Source: Treponema sp. (GTDB lineage Bacteria; Spirochaetota; Spirochaetia; Treponematales; Treponemataceae). From it: a stretch of DNA of 44,584 nt. How positions within the stretch are numbered: the first letter of the stretch is position 1; each line of letters starts with the position of its first letter. The position numbers were made by a program, and so were the translations under genes. The notes under the pieces were generated by a model that saw nothing but the letters and a program-made list of their open reading frames with translations, was not told the DNA's origin and ran no database searches. Of this stretch, positions 24,799 to 33,727 are shown piece after piece. The DNA lies in the NCBI GenBank assembly GCA_017617115.1, contig JAFZXA010000110.1, positions 1-44,584 of the forward strand, read 5' to 3'.

Positions 24799-27402
24799 AT
24801 GTCAGAAGAAACTGAAAAGAAACAAGAATTTGTAGTTCACAAAAAGAAGGATAGTGCTCCTGCCGAAAAACCAGCTGCTTCTCAGGGTGCTGCTGCACCT
24901 GAAAAAAAGAGAATTGTAGTTGTAAAAAAGAAGGCTTCAAGTGGAGGTGCCGCTGGTGCAAAACCTCAGGGTGGTACTGCTGTTCCTGCAAAATCGGGCG
25001 AAGGCGCAAAGAAGATTGTAGTTAAGAAAACTACAGCTTCTGGTGGTGAAAAAAAGACCGACTCAACAGACAAATCAAAAACTCCTTTTGAGCTTAATCC
25101 TTCAAGACCTAATGTAAAAGCCGGAAACCTTTCGGACAAAGGACGCAATGCAGGCAAAAACCAGTTTAATAAAGGTGGTCAGTTTGCAGGCGGTCAAAAG
25201 AATTTTAGTCGCGAAGGCAGTGGTTTTACTGGTGCACAGGCTCGTCAGGGCTACCAGAACCGCGAAAGAGACGGCAATAAAGACGGAAATTTTGCAAATC
25301 GTCAGGGCAACTTTGGTGGAAAACAGGGTGGCTTTAATAAAGGTCAGGCAGGTGGACAACGCTTTGGCGGAAACGGTGGTCAGGGCTTCCGTGGCGGTCG
25401 TTCCGGAATGGGACCTGGTGCTGCTCCTGCAATGCCAATTGATAATTCAAGAACTCCTGGCAAGAAGGCTGCCTTCAAAGGAAAGAAACAGATATATAAC
25501 CGCAAGGACGAAGAGCAGTACGACGATAAATTCTTTGAACAGAAAAAGAAAGTTGAAACTCCGGCAAGCGTAGTTCCAAAATCAATTGATATTATGGAAT
25601 CAATTTCGGTTTCGGACCTTGCACGCAAAATGAATCTTAAGGCAAGTGAAGTAATTGCAAAGCTTATGGGCATGGGTATGATGGTTACAATTACCCAGTC
25701 AATCGATTCTGATACTGCAACACTTTTAGCCGCCGAATATGGTTGTGAAGTTCATCTTGTAAGCCTTTATGATGAAACTGTAATTGAAAGTGAAAAAGAT
25801 GACGGTGTAGAACTTAAGCCACGCGCCCCAATTGTAACTGTAATGGGACACGTAGACCATGGTAAGACAAAAACTTTGGATGCAATCCGTCATTCACATG
25901 TTGCCGAAGGCGAAGCCGGTGGTATTACACAGTCAATTGGTGCTTACTCAGTTTCTACTCCAAAAGGAAAAATCACCTTCCTTGATACACCAGGTCACGA
26001 AGCCTTTACAATGATGCGTGCCCGTGGTGCTCAGGTAACAGATATTGTAGTTCTTGTTGTTGCAGCTGATGATGGTGTAATGCCTCAGACTCTGGAAGCT
26101 ATTGCACACGCTAAAGATGCAAAGGTTCCTATTATTGTTGCAGTAAACAAAGTTGATAAGCCGGAAGCAAACCCGGATCGTGTTAAGACACAGCTTAGCG
26201 AACTTGGATTAACTCCGGAAGAATGGGGTGGAGACACTCAGTATGTTCACATTTCTGCTTTGAAAAAAGAAGGTATTGATGATTTGCTAGAAGCAATTCT
26301 TTTGCAAGCCGAAATGCTTGAGCTTAAGGTAAATGAAGAATGCCGTGCCGAAGGAAAAATTCTGGAATCGCGCGTTGATCAGGGACGAGGTGTTGTTTCT
26401 TCTGTAATTGTTCAGCGTGGTACTTTGCATCAAGGGGACCCTTTTGTTGCCGGTATTTATTCTGGTCGTGTTCGCGCCATGTTTGATGATCGCGGTCGCC
26501 GCATTCAGGAAGCTGGTCCTTCAAGCCCTGTAGAAGTTCTTGGTATGGAAGAAATGCCAAATGCAGGAGATCCGTTCCAGGTAACCGAAAGCGAAAAAGA
26601 TGCTCGTGCCATTTCTGCAAAACGTCAGGAACTCAAGCGCTTTGAAGCTGCTAAGGCTGTTAAGAAAACAACTCTTGAGTCCCTTTATACAGATATTGCC
26701 GAAAGTGAAGTTCGTGAACTTAAGGTTATTATTAAGGCCGACCTTCAGGGTTCTGCCGAAGCACTTAAGTCTTCATTGGAAAAGCTTTCAACCCGCGAAA
26801 TCAGACTTTCTGTTATTCACTCAAGTGCAGGTGCAATCAACGAATCGGACGTTACTTTGGCCGCTGCAGATTCAAATGCAATTATTATTGGATTCAATGT
26901 TCGTCCTACTCCAAAGGCAAAAACTCTTGCAGAACAGGAACAGGTTGAAATCCGTAAATACAATATTATCTACAAGTGTGTTGAAGAAATTCAAGCCGCT
27001 ATGGAAGGTATGCTCCAGCCTGATACTAAAGAAGAAGTTATTGGACAGGTTGAAGTACGCGACACTTTCAAGGTTCCAAAAATCGGTATTATTGCCGGAT
27101 GTATGGTCAGCGAAGGTATTGTACGAAGAACTTCAAGCGTAAACCTTATCCGCGATGGAATTGTAAAGTTTACAGGAAAGATTTCTTCCCTCAAGCGTTT
27201 CAAGGATGATGCAAAGGAAGTTTCTACCGGCTACGAATGTGGTATTGGTCTTGAAAACTGGCAGGATATTCAGGTTGGTGATAAGCTTGAAATTTTTGAA
27301 ATTGTTGAAGTTGCTAAAAAGCTTGGAAAAACAATTGCAGAAGAAGAAGCCGAAGCCGCTAAACGCAATGTTACTGCTGCAGGTTCAGAAGGAGCAGAGT
27401 AG
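24799..27402 (+). CDS. infB: Translation initiation factor IF-2
   Basis: IF-2 is the GTPase that places initiator tRNA on the 30S subunit and promotes 50S joining. The 867-residue protein has a low-complexity N-terminus (about 1-220) rich in Lys, Gly, Asn, Gln and Arg, and a small IF2_N-like helical domain (about 270-320, [19 protein letters not shown]). The G domain follows, with G1 GHVDHGKT (350-357), G3 LDTPGHEAF and G4 NKVDKP, then the beta-barrel and C-terminal fMet-tRNA-binding domains. The residue after G1 Thr is Lys where Ser is usual, which is minor. The stop overlaps the rbfA start by 1 nt. Confidence 0.97.
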   Translation: MSEETEKKQEFVVHKKKDSAPAEKPAASQGAAAPEKKRIVVVKKKASSGGAAGAKPQGGTAVPAKSGEGAKKIVVKKTTASGGEKKTDSTDKSKTPFELNPSRPNVKAGNLSDKGRNAGKNQFNKGGQFAGGQKNFSREGSGFTGAQARQGYQNRERDGNKDGNFANRQGNFGGKQGGFNKGQAGGQRFGGNGGQGFRGGRSGMGPGAAPAMPIDNSRTPGKKAAFKGKKQIYNRKDEEQYDDKFFEQKKKVETPASVVPKSIDIMESISVSDLARKMNLKASEVIAKLMGMGMMVTITQSIDSDTATLLAAEYGCEVHLVSLYDETVIESEKDDGVELKPRAPIVTVMGHVDHGKTKTLDAIRHSHVAEGEAGGITQSIGAYSVSTPKGKITFLDTPGHEAFTMMRARGAQVTDIVVLVVAADDGVMPQTLEAIAHAKDAKVPIIVAVNKVDKPEANPDRVKTQLSELGLTPEEWGGDTQYVHISALKKEGIDDLLEAILLQAEMLELKVNEECRAEGKILESRVDQGRGVVSSVIVQRGTLHQGDPFVAGIYSGRVRAMFDDRGRRIQEAGPSSPVEVLGMEEMPNAGDPFQVTESEKDARAISAKRQELKRFEAAKAVKKTTLESLYTDIAESEVRELKVIIKADLQGSAEALKSSLEKLSTREIRLSVIHSSAGAINESDVTLAAADSNAIIIGFNVRPTPKAKTLAEQEQVEIRKYNIIYKCVEEIQAAMEGMLQPDTKEEVIGQVEVRDTFKVPKIGIIAGCMVSEGIVRRTSSVNLIRDGIVKFTGKISSLKRFKDDAKEVSTGYECGIGLENWQDIQVGDKLEIFEIVEVAKKLGKTIAEEEAEAAKRNVTAAGSEGAE

Positions 27403-27794
27403 TGGGACAGTACAGAATTCAGCGGCTTGATGATCAGCTGCGTGATGAAATTGCAAGTCTCATAATGCGCGGGGATGTAAAAGATCCTCGTGTAAATACT
27501 TTTCTTAGCATAAACCGTGTAGAAGTAACAAAAGATTTAAGCTATGCCAAAGTTTATGTTTCTTCCTTTTTACCCGATGGAGATTTAAAGCACGGGGTGA
27601 GCGGACTTAATGCTGCTGCCGGCTTTATCCAGAGGGAAATTGCAAAGAAGCTCAGAATCCGCCAGTTTCCAAAATTGACTTTTGTTGTTGATGCTGGAAT
27701 GAAGGAAGGCTTTAAGATGGTTCAGAAATTAAATGAACTTGAAAAAGAGCGAAAAGAAACTGAAACTAAGGCTGAAACCGAAGCTAATGGATAA
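27402..27794 (+). CDS. rbfA: Ribosome-binding factor A
   Basis: RbfA is a 30S maturation and cold-adaptation factor that binds near helix 1 of 16S rRNA. The 130-residue KH-like protein begins at GTG 27402 (GQYRIQRLDDQLRDEIASL), overlapping the infB stop by one base, with GGAG (27391-27394) as ribosome site inside infB. Family marks are DPRVNTFLSINRVEVTKDLSYAKVYVS and the C-terminal RIRQFPKLTFVVDAGMKEG. A short charged tail (KERKETETKAETEANG) overlaps the truB start by 8 nt. Confidence 0.95.
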   Translation: MGQYRIQRLDDQLRDEIASLIMRGDVKDPRVNTFLSINRVEVTKDLSYAKVYVSSFLPDGDLKHGVSGLNAAAGFIQREIAKKLRIRQFPKLTFVVDAGMKEGFKMVQKLNELEKERKETETKAETEANG

Positions 27795-28800
27795 AATCGT
27801 TCTTCTGGCAAAACAGCCGGGAATCACATCTTTTACTTCTCTTTATAATGTAAAGAGAGCTTTCAATACAACTAAAGTTGGTCACACCGGAACCCTTGAC
27901 AATTTTGCTCAAGGGCTTTTAGTTGTATGTACAGGCCGCCTCACAAAGCTTGCGGGAAATATTATTGAATTTGATAAATCTTATAAAGCAGTGATTCGTT
28001 TTGGAAGTGAAACAGATACTCTTGATTACGAGGGAGAAGTTGTAAAAGAAGCGTGCCTGCCTGATGAAGAAACTGTTCGTAAAGTTGTTGCTTCTTTTGT
28101 TGGCGAGCAGGAACAAAAGCCTCCTGTGTTCAGTGCAATTCATGTTGACGGTAAACGTGCAAGTGAACTGGTACGAAAAGGGGTAGAAGTAGAGCTTCCT
28201 TCAAGAAAGATTTGTGTTTACAGTGCAGATATTCTTGATATGGAAATTGATTCCAACGGCGATGTACAAGCCTGCCTTATTGATTTTTCAGTTTCAAAAG
28301 GAACTTATATCCGCTGTCTGGCACGGGATATTGGTAAGGCCTGCGGGTCTGCAGCACATTTGATTGGTCTTTACAGAACAAAAATCGGAAATTTTGAAAT
28401 AGAAGATTCTGCTGGTTTTTCTCTTCTTCCTTCTTTTGATATTAAAACCTGCAAACAGTTTGCAGAACAAAAAAAACTTAAAGCTATGGCAGACGACAAA
28501 CTTTTACAGGAGCAGATTATTCAAACCTCGCGTGATTTTGATGAAGAGACAGCAAAGCTTTGCGGTTTTTATGTACTTCATTTAAAAGATAATCAATCTG
28601 AACAGGATTTCAGATTTGGTCGCCCGCTTCATAAAAGCTTTTTTACAGAAAAGGTTCATATCCAGAATACTCAGGATATTTTTGCTGTTTTTACAAAAGA
28701 CAATCTTTTTTGCGGTCTTTTAGAATGCAAGGATTTTGAAAAGCAGTATCTTGGGTATAAAATGGTTATACAAACTATTGACACAAATTCGTCAATTTGA
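27787..28800 (+). CDS. truB: tRNA pseudouridine(55) synthase
   Basis: TruB makes pseudouridine 55 in the T-loop of tRNAs. The 337-residue protein starts at ATG 27787, inside the last codons of rbfA. Catalytic Asp38 is in GHTGTLDNFAQG, where most bacteria have GTLDPLATG; the change after the Asp is notable but Asp and flanking residues are kept. Other blocks are KSYKAVIRFGSETDTLDYEG, KPPVFSAIHVDGKRASELVRKG and GTYIRCLARDIGKACGSAAH. The C-terminal part is longer than the minimal enzyme. It ends the operon, and the last codons contain the -35 box of the tRNA-Val promoter. Confidence 0.95.
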   Translation: MDKIVLLAKQPGITSFTSLYNVKRAFNTTKVGHTGTLDNFAQGLLVVCTGRLTKLAGNIIEFDKSYKAVIRFGSETDTLDYEGEVVKEACLPDEETVRKVVASFVGEQEQKPPVFSAIHVDGKRASELVRKGVEVELPSRKICVYSADILDMEIDSNGDVQACLIDFSVSKGTYIRCLARDIGKACGSAAHLIGLYRTKIGNFEIEDSAGFSLLPSFDIKTCKQFAEQKKLKAMADDKLLQEQIIQTSRDFDEETAKLCGFYVLHLKDNQSEQDFRFGRPLHKSFFTEKVHIQNTQDIFAVFTKDNLFCGLLECKDFEKQYLGYKMVIQTIDTNSSI

Positions 28801-28806
28801 TATATT
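28778..28806 (+). promoter_or_regulatory. Promoter of tRNA-Val
   Basis: TTGACA (28778-28783) and TATATT (28801-28806) with exactly 17 nt between them. The -35 box lies within the 3' end of truB. Start expected near 28812-28814, about 18 nt before the mature tRNA. Confidence 0.8.
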
Positions 28807-28830
28807 ATATACATCACTTATGAGTGATTC

Positions 28831-28904
28831 GGGCAGTTAGCTCAGCTGGTACGAGCGTCTGGTTTACACCCAGAATGTCGGGAGTTCGATCCTCTCACTG
28901 CCCA
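28831..28904 (+). tRNA. tRNA-Val, anticodon TAC
   Basis: A 74-nt cloverleaf. Acceptor GGGCAGT (28831-28837) pairs with ACTGCCC (28897-28903), with discriminator A at 28904. The anticodon stem TCTGG/CCAGA encloses the loop TTTACAC with anticodon TAC at 28865-28867, and the T arm carries GTTCGATCC. CCA is not encoded. Confidence 0.96.
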
Positions 28905-28907
28905 TTA

Positions 28908-28933
28908 AACCTGGTCTTTGTGCCAGGTTTTTT
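28908..28933 (+). terminator. Intrinsic terminator of tRNA-Val
   Basis: AACCTGG (28908-28914) pairs with CCAGGTT (28923-28929) and runs into six T residues (28928-28933), 3 nt after the tRNA. Confidence 0.9.
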
Positions 28934-28965
28934 CTTTTTAACTAGATAAATCATTATTTTTCTAT

Positions 28966-28971
28966 TATAAT
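28966..28971 (+). promoter_or_regulatory. -10 box of an apparently leaderless lipoprotein transcript
   Basis: TATAAT ends 7 nt before the ATG at 28979; there is no Shine-Dalgarno sequence. Confidence 0.5.
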
Positions 28972-28978
28972 ATTAGCG

Positions 28979-29644
28979 ATGAAAAAGATTGGTTTGGTTT
29001 TGGCCGCAACAGTTTTGTTTTGTCTCATTTCGTGTTCTAATCCGCAGCAGGTTATTTTAACACCACAGGAAGACACACTGCGCAGCGAACTTATGTCAAA
29101 AGCCGATAAAACTGTATGGTCAAATGAAATTGAACCAGAACGTCTTTCTACAAAATTAAACGATAAGGCCGAAGCTTTAGAAAAAGAATATATTACACCG
29201 CAAATGCTCAGTTCAATAAAAGAACTTCAACCGGCTGTTTATCCAGAAATTAAAGGTTTTGCAAGTTTAGATTGTTCGGCAATGAATACTTCTCTTATAT
29301 CTGCTTTGAACAGTTTTTGCCAGGAGCTTTGTAAAGGTACCGATAATCTGCAATCATATTTTTATTCAAACTATTTCTTTAATTATGTATTTTTCAAAAC
29401 AGATTTTGAACCAATAGTTGAACAGTTAAAAAAAGATGATATTCTTTTTGACCGTTATTTAATCTGCAAGGCTTTTGAAACTCAGGATTTGACACAAGTT
29501 CCAGTTAGATTTTATAATAATAAAGATTATGTTGATTTATCTGTCTATCTGACTTATCATAATGGTTATAAGGTAACTCAAATTGAAGTTATCAGGTGGG
29601 GGAAATTATATGGAGAATCAGAAAAAGAAAAATCTGAACAGTGA
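28979..29644 (+). CDS. Lipoprotein, unknown function
   Basis: A 221-residue lipoprotein: signal MKKIGLVLAATVLFCLISC with lipobox LISC (Cys19). The mature part is mainly helical and charged up to about residue 150, with two Cys in ALNSFCQELCKG. A possible beta domain follows (VRFYNNKDYVDLSVYLTYH...YKVTQIEVIRWG). I do not recognise the family. Its 3' end overlaps the next gene by 35 nt, and the pair is probably co-transcribed from the box at 28966. Function unknown. Confidence 0.72.
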   Translation: MKKIGLVLAATVLFCLISCSNPQQVILTPQEDTLRSELMSKADKTVWSNEIEPERLSTKLNDKAEALEKEYITPQMLSSIKELQPAVYPEIKGFASLDCSAMNTSLISALNSFCQELCKGTDNLQSYFYSNYFFNYVFFKTDFEPIVEQLKKDDILFDRYLICKAFETQDLTQVPVRFYNNKDYVDLSVYLTYHNGYKVTQIEVIRWGKLYGESEKEKSEQ

Positions 29645-30572
29645 CGAAAAACTTTCGGGAATTGAACGTGAGCTTGTACTCCAGTATCTTATGGACGGAA
29701 ACGTTCCTGTAACATTAACTCCTGTGAATGAAGAAAAAGCTTCTGATGATGAGCAAATCATTCATCCACTTGCATCTCAAATATTTCCTGTTGCACTAAA
29801 ACCAGAACATATCAAAGTACAAAAAAACGGAAAGATTCATCTTGAAAATCCGCCTCAGTCTGTTATGGGCTTTGCTGGAAAAACTGTTCGTGTAGAATTT
29901 TATTTTAACAGGGTAGGACTCTATTTTTCTTCACTGGTAGATAAAGATAAAAAAGGTCTGTTTATTCTTGTCCCTGAAACTCTTAACCGTATTAAAGATG
30001 TAGAAGAAAAAACTGATTATGATTTTTCTGCTGTTTTGTTTTTTGAATGCAACAATAAAAAAGATATTAATACTCCTTGTGTTCCCTGGGAGCATGAAGA
30101 TTTATTCTCACGTCCTGTATGGAAATCTATACCGCTTGAAAATCAAAAAACAGCAAAAGAGTATCTTGAAAAATTTGTAGAGAGTGCAAAGGAAAAAAAG
30201 AATGCCGGAAATGGTATTCAACTTATTCCAGTTTGCAATTATCTGACTTTTCAAGAAGAACAGAAGGTTCAGGCAATTGAAAACCGCGTACAGCCTTTAA
30301 ATATTCTTTATGTAGATCATGAAAGAATTGTAGTTGGAAGTCAAAACAAAAATGATAATTATGAAGTAGGTCACGAATATGGTCTTAAACTTTGTTTTTC
30401 TATAAAAAACAGCCCGATTCTTTCACGTGATATTTTTGTGACCTGTGCAGTAAACAATGTTTATGAAAGTGAAGACAAAAGCCGACACTGCATTGATTTT
30501 GTTTACACAACGTTGCAGGAAGAAGATTTGAGATATTTGTACGAAAAAGCTACAAAGAGACTTTTTGTGTAA
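29610..30572 (+). CDS. Possible PilZ-like domain protein, function unknown
   Basis: A 320-residue soluble protein. ATG 29610 is preferred because GTGGGGGAA lies just upstream, although the frame is open to 29583. Residues about 80-190 and about 230-320 each look like a beta-barrel domain. The last one (GHEYGLKLCFSIKN...IFVTCAVNNVYE...RHCIDFVYTTLQEEDLRYLYEKATKR) has the texture of PilZ domains, which end in a long helix and bind cyclic di-GMP. I cannot see the RxxxR and D/NxSxxG signature clearly, so this may be a non-binding or unrelated domain. It overlaps the upstream lipoprotein gene by 35 nt. No membrane segment. Confidence 0.6.
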   Translation: MENQKKKNLNSDEKLSGIERELVLQYLMDGNVPVTLTPVNEEKASDDEQIIHPLASQIFPVALKPEHIKVQKNGKIHLENPPQSVMGFAGKTVRVEFYFNRVGLYFSSLVDKDKKGLFILVPETLNRIKDVEEKTDYDFSAVLFFECNNKKDINTPCVPWEHEDLFSRPVWKSIPLENQKTAKEYLEKFVESAKEKKNAGNGIQLIPVCNYLTFQEEQKVQAIENRVQPLNILYVDHERIVVGSQNKNDNYEVGHEYGLKLCFSIKNSPILSRDIFVTCAVNNVYESEDKSRHCIDFVYTTLQEEDLRYLYEKATKRLFV

Positions 30573-30576
30573 TACA

Positions 30577-30641
30577 CGTCATCCCGAACTTGTTTCGGGA
30601 TCTTTTAATAATAGACCCTGAAACAAGTTCAGGGTGACATG
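30577..30641. repeat. Two-hairpin palindromic repeat between convergent genes
   Basis: Outer GTCA/TGAC (30578-30581 with 30635-30638). TCCCGAA/TTCGGGA (30582-30588 with 30594-30600) and CCCTGAA/TTCAGGG (30616-30622 with 30628-30634) are perfect 7-bp stems, with ACTTGTTTC and GAAACAAGT in mirrored positions. The right end runs into the 3' end of the AI-2E-type gene and supplies its stop codon. Half of the element matches the insert in tatD. Confidence 0.85.
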
Positions 30642-31693
30642 CTTTTTTTAGATTTATTCCCCAAAATTGTTGAAACAATGTTGAGGTACGGAATATTCTC
30701 GCAGAAGATTTTTACAATAACTGTCATTGGAACTGCAAGAATCATTCCTATAAAGCCCCAAAGGTAGCCCCATAGAGCAAGACTTACAAGAATTGCAAAA
30801 GGCGAAAGGCCAAGGCGTTCACCTTCAATTCGTGGTTCCAGAATATTTCCAAGTAAGAAGTTTACAGAAAGCATAAAAAGGAAAATAAAAATTACTTTTC
30901 CATAATGAGGATAAAATTGCAACAGAGCAAAAAGTGTTGTAAGAAGTGTAGATATAATTGAACCGAATGTTGGAATAAAATTCATTACAAAGGCAAGAAA
31001 AGCCCATACAATAGGAAAGTCAAGTCCAATTATAAGGGAAGCAAAAAATACAAGAAGGCCTGTAGCAAGCGAAATAAAGAACTTTATTGAAAGAAAACGT
31101 ACAACATCCTGACCAATCTGCTGTGAGATATTAAGCACTGTCTGTTTGTTTTCAACTTTTACGGCATTTGTAATTCTGTTTTTAAAAGCCTTTATTTCAA
31201 GCAGCAAAAAAGCAAACATAATAAGTATGAGTATAAGAGATTTGCTAAGGCTCAATACGCCGGAAGAAAATCCAAGTGCTAAATCCTGAACATATTGGCG
31301 CACTTCAAGAATACCCCAAATATTATTAATAAAGCTTTTGTCTTCATCTATTTCAAGATTAAACTGCTGGGCTAAAAGTCTGTAAATAGACATAAAGCGA
31401 TTTTCATATTTGGAGTATTCGCTTGCAATTGTAGAGACACCTTTTGCAAGAATACTTGAAACAGAGCCAATAGCAACAAGTACAATTAATACTACAATAA
31501 GTGTTCCGAATACCCATTTTATTTTAGCCTTTGCTTCAAGATTCTTTACAATTGGATAAAAAGCCAATGCCATAAAAATTGCAATTGCTACCGGAATTAA
31601 GACCGAAGACAATACCTTGCATAAAAATCCCATAAGGATAATTGCAAAAAATAAGAGAACAAAAAAGATTGGCTTAGTGTAGTCTCTTTCCAT
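30629..31693 (-). CDS. AI-2E-family (PerM/TqsA-like) transporter
   Basis: A polytopic membrane protein of 354 residues from ATG 31693, with about eight hydrophobic segments. Family marks are the central soluble helix region and the NFIPTFGSIISTLLTTLFAL block, followed by GNILEPRIEGERLGLSPFAIL and a final GFIGMILAVPMTVIVKIF. Members export autoinducer-2 or act as ion or solute carriers; function here is open. An upstream ATG at 31744 would overlap serS and translate a palindromic repeat (NPSTDSGTA), so the later start is preferred; there AGGG from the repeat can serve as ribosome site. The last codons (S-M-S-P-stop) come from another repeat. It is the last gene of the smc operon. Confidence 0.85.
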   Translation of the reverse strand: MERDYTKPIFFVLLFFAIILMGFLCKVLSSVLIPVAIAIFMALAFYPIVKNLEAKAKIKWVFGTLIVVLIVLVAIGSVSSILAKGVSTIASEYSKYENRFMSIYRLLAQQFNLEIDEDKSFINNIWGILEVRQYVQDLALGFSSGVLSLSKSLILILIMFAFLLLEIKAFKNRITNAVKVENKQTVLNISQQIGQDVVRFLSIKFFISLATGLLVFFASLIIGLDFPIVWAFLAFVMNFIPTFGSIISTLLTTLFALLQFYPHYGKVIFIFLFMLSVNFLLGNILEPRIEGERLGLSPFAILVSLALWGYLWGFIGMILAVPMTVIVKIFCENIPYLNIVSTILGNKSKKSMSP

Positions 31694-31694
31694 C

Positions 31695-31716
31695 GCGGTC
31701 CCTGAGTCTGTCGAAG
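31695..31716. repeat. Palindromic-family repeat between serS and the AI-2E gene
   Basis: The + strand reads GCGGTCCCTGAG then TCTGTCGAAGG, the same core as 34664-34752 and, inverted, 9209-9238. On the - strand it places AGGG 7 nt before the ATG at 31693. Confidence 0.7.
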
Positions 31717-31718
31717 GG

Positions 31719-32996
31719 TTATTTTTTTGGTAAAATTTTATCAAATCCGCAATACGGTACCAAAACCGGTGGAATTGTTACAGAACCGTCGGCATTCTGA
31801 TAATTTTCAAGTATTGCAAGCATTGCACGGCCTACGGCAATTGCAGTTCCGTTTAATGTATGTACATATTTGTTCTTTCCGTCATCATCCTTGTATTTGA
31901 TGTTTAAGCGGCGTGCCTGATAATCTGTACAGTTAGAAGTTGAAGTTACTTCGCCATATTCACCACCGTTACGTCCAGGCATCCAGGCTTCAAGGTCCCA
32001 CTTGCGGTAAGCTGGAGCACCAAGGTCACCTGTACAAGTATCTACAACATGGAATGGAAGTCCAAGTCCTTCAAAAATTTCTTCTTCTATAAGGCGAAGC
32101 TTTTCGTGAATCTGGTCAGACTGTTCAGGAGTAGAATAAGCAAACATTTCTACTTTGTCAAACTGGTGAACACGGTAGAGTCCCTTAGAGAACTGGCCTG
32201 CAGCACCGGCTTCGCGGCGGAAACAGTGACTCAAGCCACCATAAAAACGAGGGAGTGTAGCCTTATCCAAAATCTCATCCTGGTGATAACCGCCAAGAGT
32301 AATTTCGGCAGTAGCAACCAGACAAGTTCCTTCTTCTTCAATTGAGTAAACGTTGCTTTCGTTTCCGCGTGGGTTGAATCCAATTCCCTTAAGAACTTCT
32401 TCCTTTGCAACGTCCGGAGTAATGAACATTTCAAAGTTGTGCTTGCGCAGTGTGTTCAAGGCATACATAATCAAAGCCTGTTCAAGGAAAACTGCTTCGT
32501 TTTTAAGGTAGTAGAATTTAGGACCACTAACTTTTGTTCCGCGGTCAAAATCAATAATATCAAGTGACTCACCAAGCTGAACATGATCTTTTGGTTCAAA
32601 ATCAAATTTGCGTGGAGTACCAACCTTTTTTACTTCAAGGTTTTCTGTATCAAGCTTTCCGATTGGAGCATCAGGGTGAACCATGTTAGGAATCTGGCGT
32701 GCAGCTTCTTCAAGGGCGGCTTCTGTTTCCTTTGTTTCGGCTTCTACTGCAGAAATCTCATCTTTAATTGCTTTACCTGCTGCAATAAGTTCCTGACGTT
32801 TATCGTTATCAAGTTTCTGCTTCATAGCCTGAGCATTTTCGTTACGCTTCTGCTGAAGTCCCTGAAGCTTTGTAACAAGGGCTGTACGTTTATCAAAAAG
32901 TTCTACAACCTTGTCGGCATCGGCAGTCATGTTTCGGTTTATAATATTCTGTTTTACAGCTTCAAGATTATCTTTAATAAATTTATAGTCTAGCAT
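31719..32996 (-). CDS. serS: Seryl-tRNA synthetase
   Basis: SerRS charges tRNA-Ser. The 425-residue class II enzyme has the N-terminal coiled-coil arm (about 30-100, RTALVTKLQGLQQKRNENAQ) that contacts the long variable arm of tRNA-Ser. Motif 1 lies around the FITPDVAKEEVLKGIGFNPRG region, TAEITLGGY is the substrate loop, motif 2 is SHCFRREAGAAGQFSKGLYRVHQFDK, and motif 3 is LNGTAIAVGRAMLAILENYQ. The TAEI residues differ from the common TAEVPL form only slightly. AGGAGA is 9 nt before ATG. It sits inside the smc operon. Confidence 0.97.
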   Translation of the reverse strand: MLDYKFIKDNLEAVKQNIINRNMTADADKVVELFDKRTALVTKLQGLQQKRNENAQAMKQKLDNDKRQELIAAGKAIKDEISAVEAETKETEAALEEAARQIPNMVHPDAPIGKLDTENLEVKKVGTPRKFDFEPKDHVQLGESLDIIDFDRGTKVSGPKFYYLKNEAVFLEQALIMYALNTLRKHNFEMFITPDVAKEEVLKGIGFNPRGNESNVYSIEEEGTCLVATAEITLGGYHQDEILDKATLPRFYGGLSHCFRREAGAAGQFSKGLYRVHQFDKVEMFAYSTPEQSDQIHEKLRLIEEEIFEGLGLPFHVVDTCTGDLGAPAYRKWDLEAWMPGRNGGEYGEVTSTSNCTDYQARRLNIKYKDDDGKNKYVHTLNGTAIAVGRAMLAILENYQNADGSVTIPPVLVPYCGFDKILPKK

Positions 32997-33014
32997 TTTA
33001 ATTAGTCTCCTGTT

Positions 33015-33713
33015 TTAGTTTGCAAGTGAAAAAGTGATTGTTACGGTTGAGGTAATTTCAACATTTCCAGCTTCAATAGGTGTTGTGTAGCTGTTACCAA
33101 CAGCCTTAAGCATTGCGCCTGAAGCACGTGAATATGAAGAAGGATTATATCCTTCCTGAATATCAAGAACATCTGCAACCTTACAGCCGCTTGCTCCTGC
33201 AATAAGGGCTGCTGCATCCTGTGCATTCTGAACTGCAAGAGTGCGTGCTTCACGCAAAGAGTTTGGATTTTCTGTTGCTGAATATGAGAATGAAGTTAGT
33301 CCGTTTGCTCCATTTGCTACGGCGTTATCAATTACAATTCCGGCATTTGAAAGGTCTCGTATAAGAACCTGAACATAATTTACAACAGTATATTTTCCAG
33401 GGTAGCTGTTTGAATTGTCCTGACTGATTCTGTAATCTACAGTTGTAATGTCTGCATCCAAAACTCCGGCTTCCTTTATTTTTTCAATTACCTTTGTTGT
33501 AATTTCGGCATTCTTATCGCGTGCAAGATTTACATTCCATTCGTTTGTGCGTACAAGAAATCTAACTGTAAGCTGATCAGCAGGTAAGGTTACAATTCCT
33601 GTTCCCGAGACTGTGATTGTTCTAACTTTTTCCTCCGGTTTATTTACAGTACAGGACGAAGCAAAAAGCACAACGCCTGCAGCAATTATTAAAGTACTAA
33701 TTTTCTTGAACAT
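33015..33713 (-). CDS. SIMPL-domain lipoprotein
   Basis: A 232-residue lipoprotein: signal MFKKISTLIIAAGVVLFASSC with lipobox ASSC. The frame is open to an ATG at 33728, but ATG 33713 has AGGAGG 6 nt upstream, so it is preferred. The mature protein matches the SIMPL/DUF541 pattern. It opens with RTITVSGTGIVTLPADQLTVRFLV, continues through QVLIRDLSNAGIVIDNAVANGAN, the NPNSLREARTLAVQNAQDAA motif typical of the family, and a closing EITSTVTITFSLAN. SIMPL proteins are periplasmic or outer-membrane-linked factors of poorly known role, such as oxidative-stress protection or assembly. It follows the TPR-like lipoprotein gene by 14 nt. Confidence 0.85.
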   Translation of the reverse strand: MFKKISTLIIAAGVVLFASSCTVNKPEEKVRTITVSGTGIVTLPADQLTVRFLVRTNEWNVNLARDKNAEITTKVIEKIKEAGVLDADITTVDYRISQDNSNSYPGKYTVVNYVQVLIRDLSNAGIVIDNAVANGANGLTSFSYSATENPNSLREARTLAVQNAQDAAALIAGASGCKVADVLDIQEGYNPSSYSRASGAMLKAVGNSYTTPIEAGNVEITSTVTITFSLAN

Positions 33714-33727
33714 TCTTTTCCTCCTCA

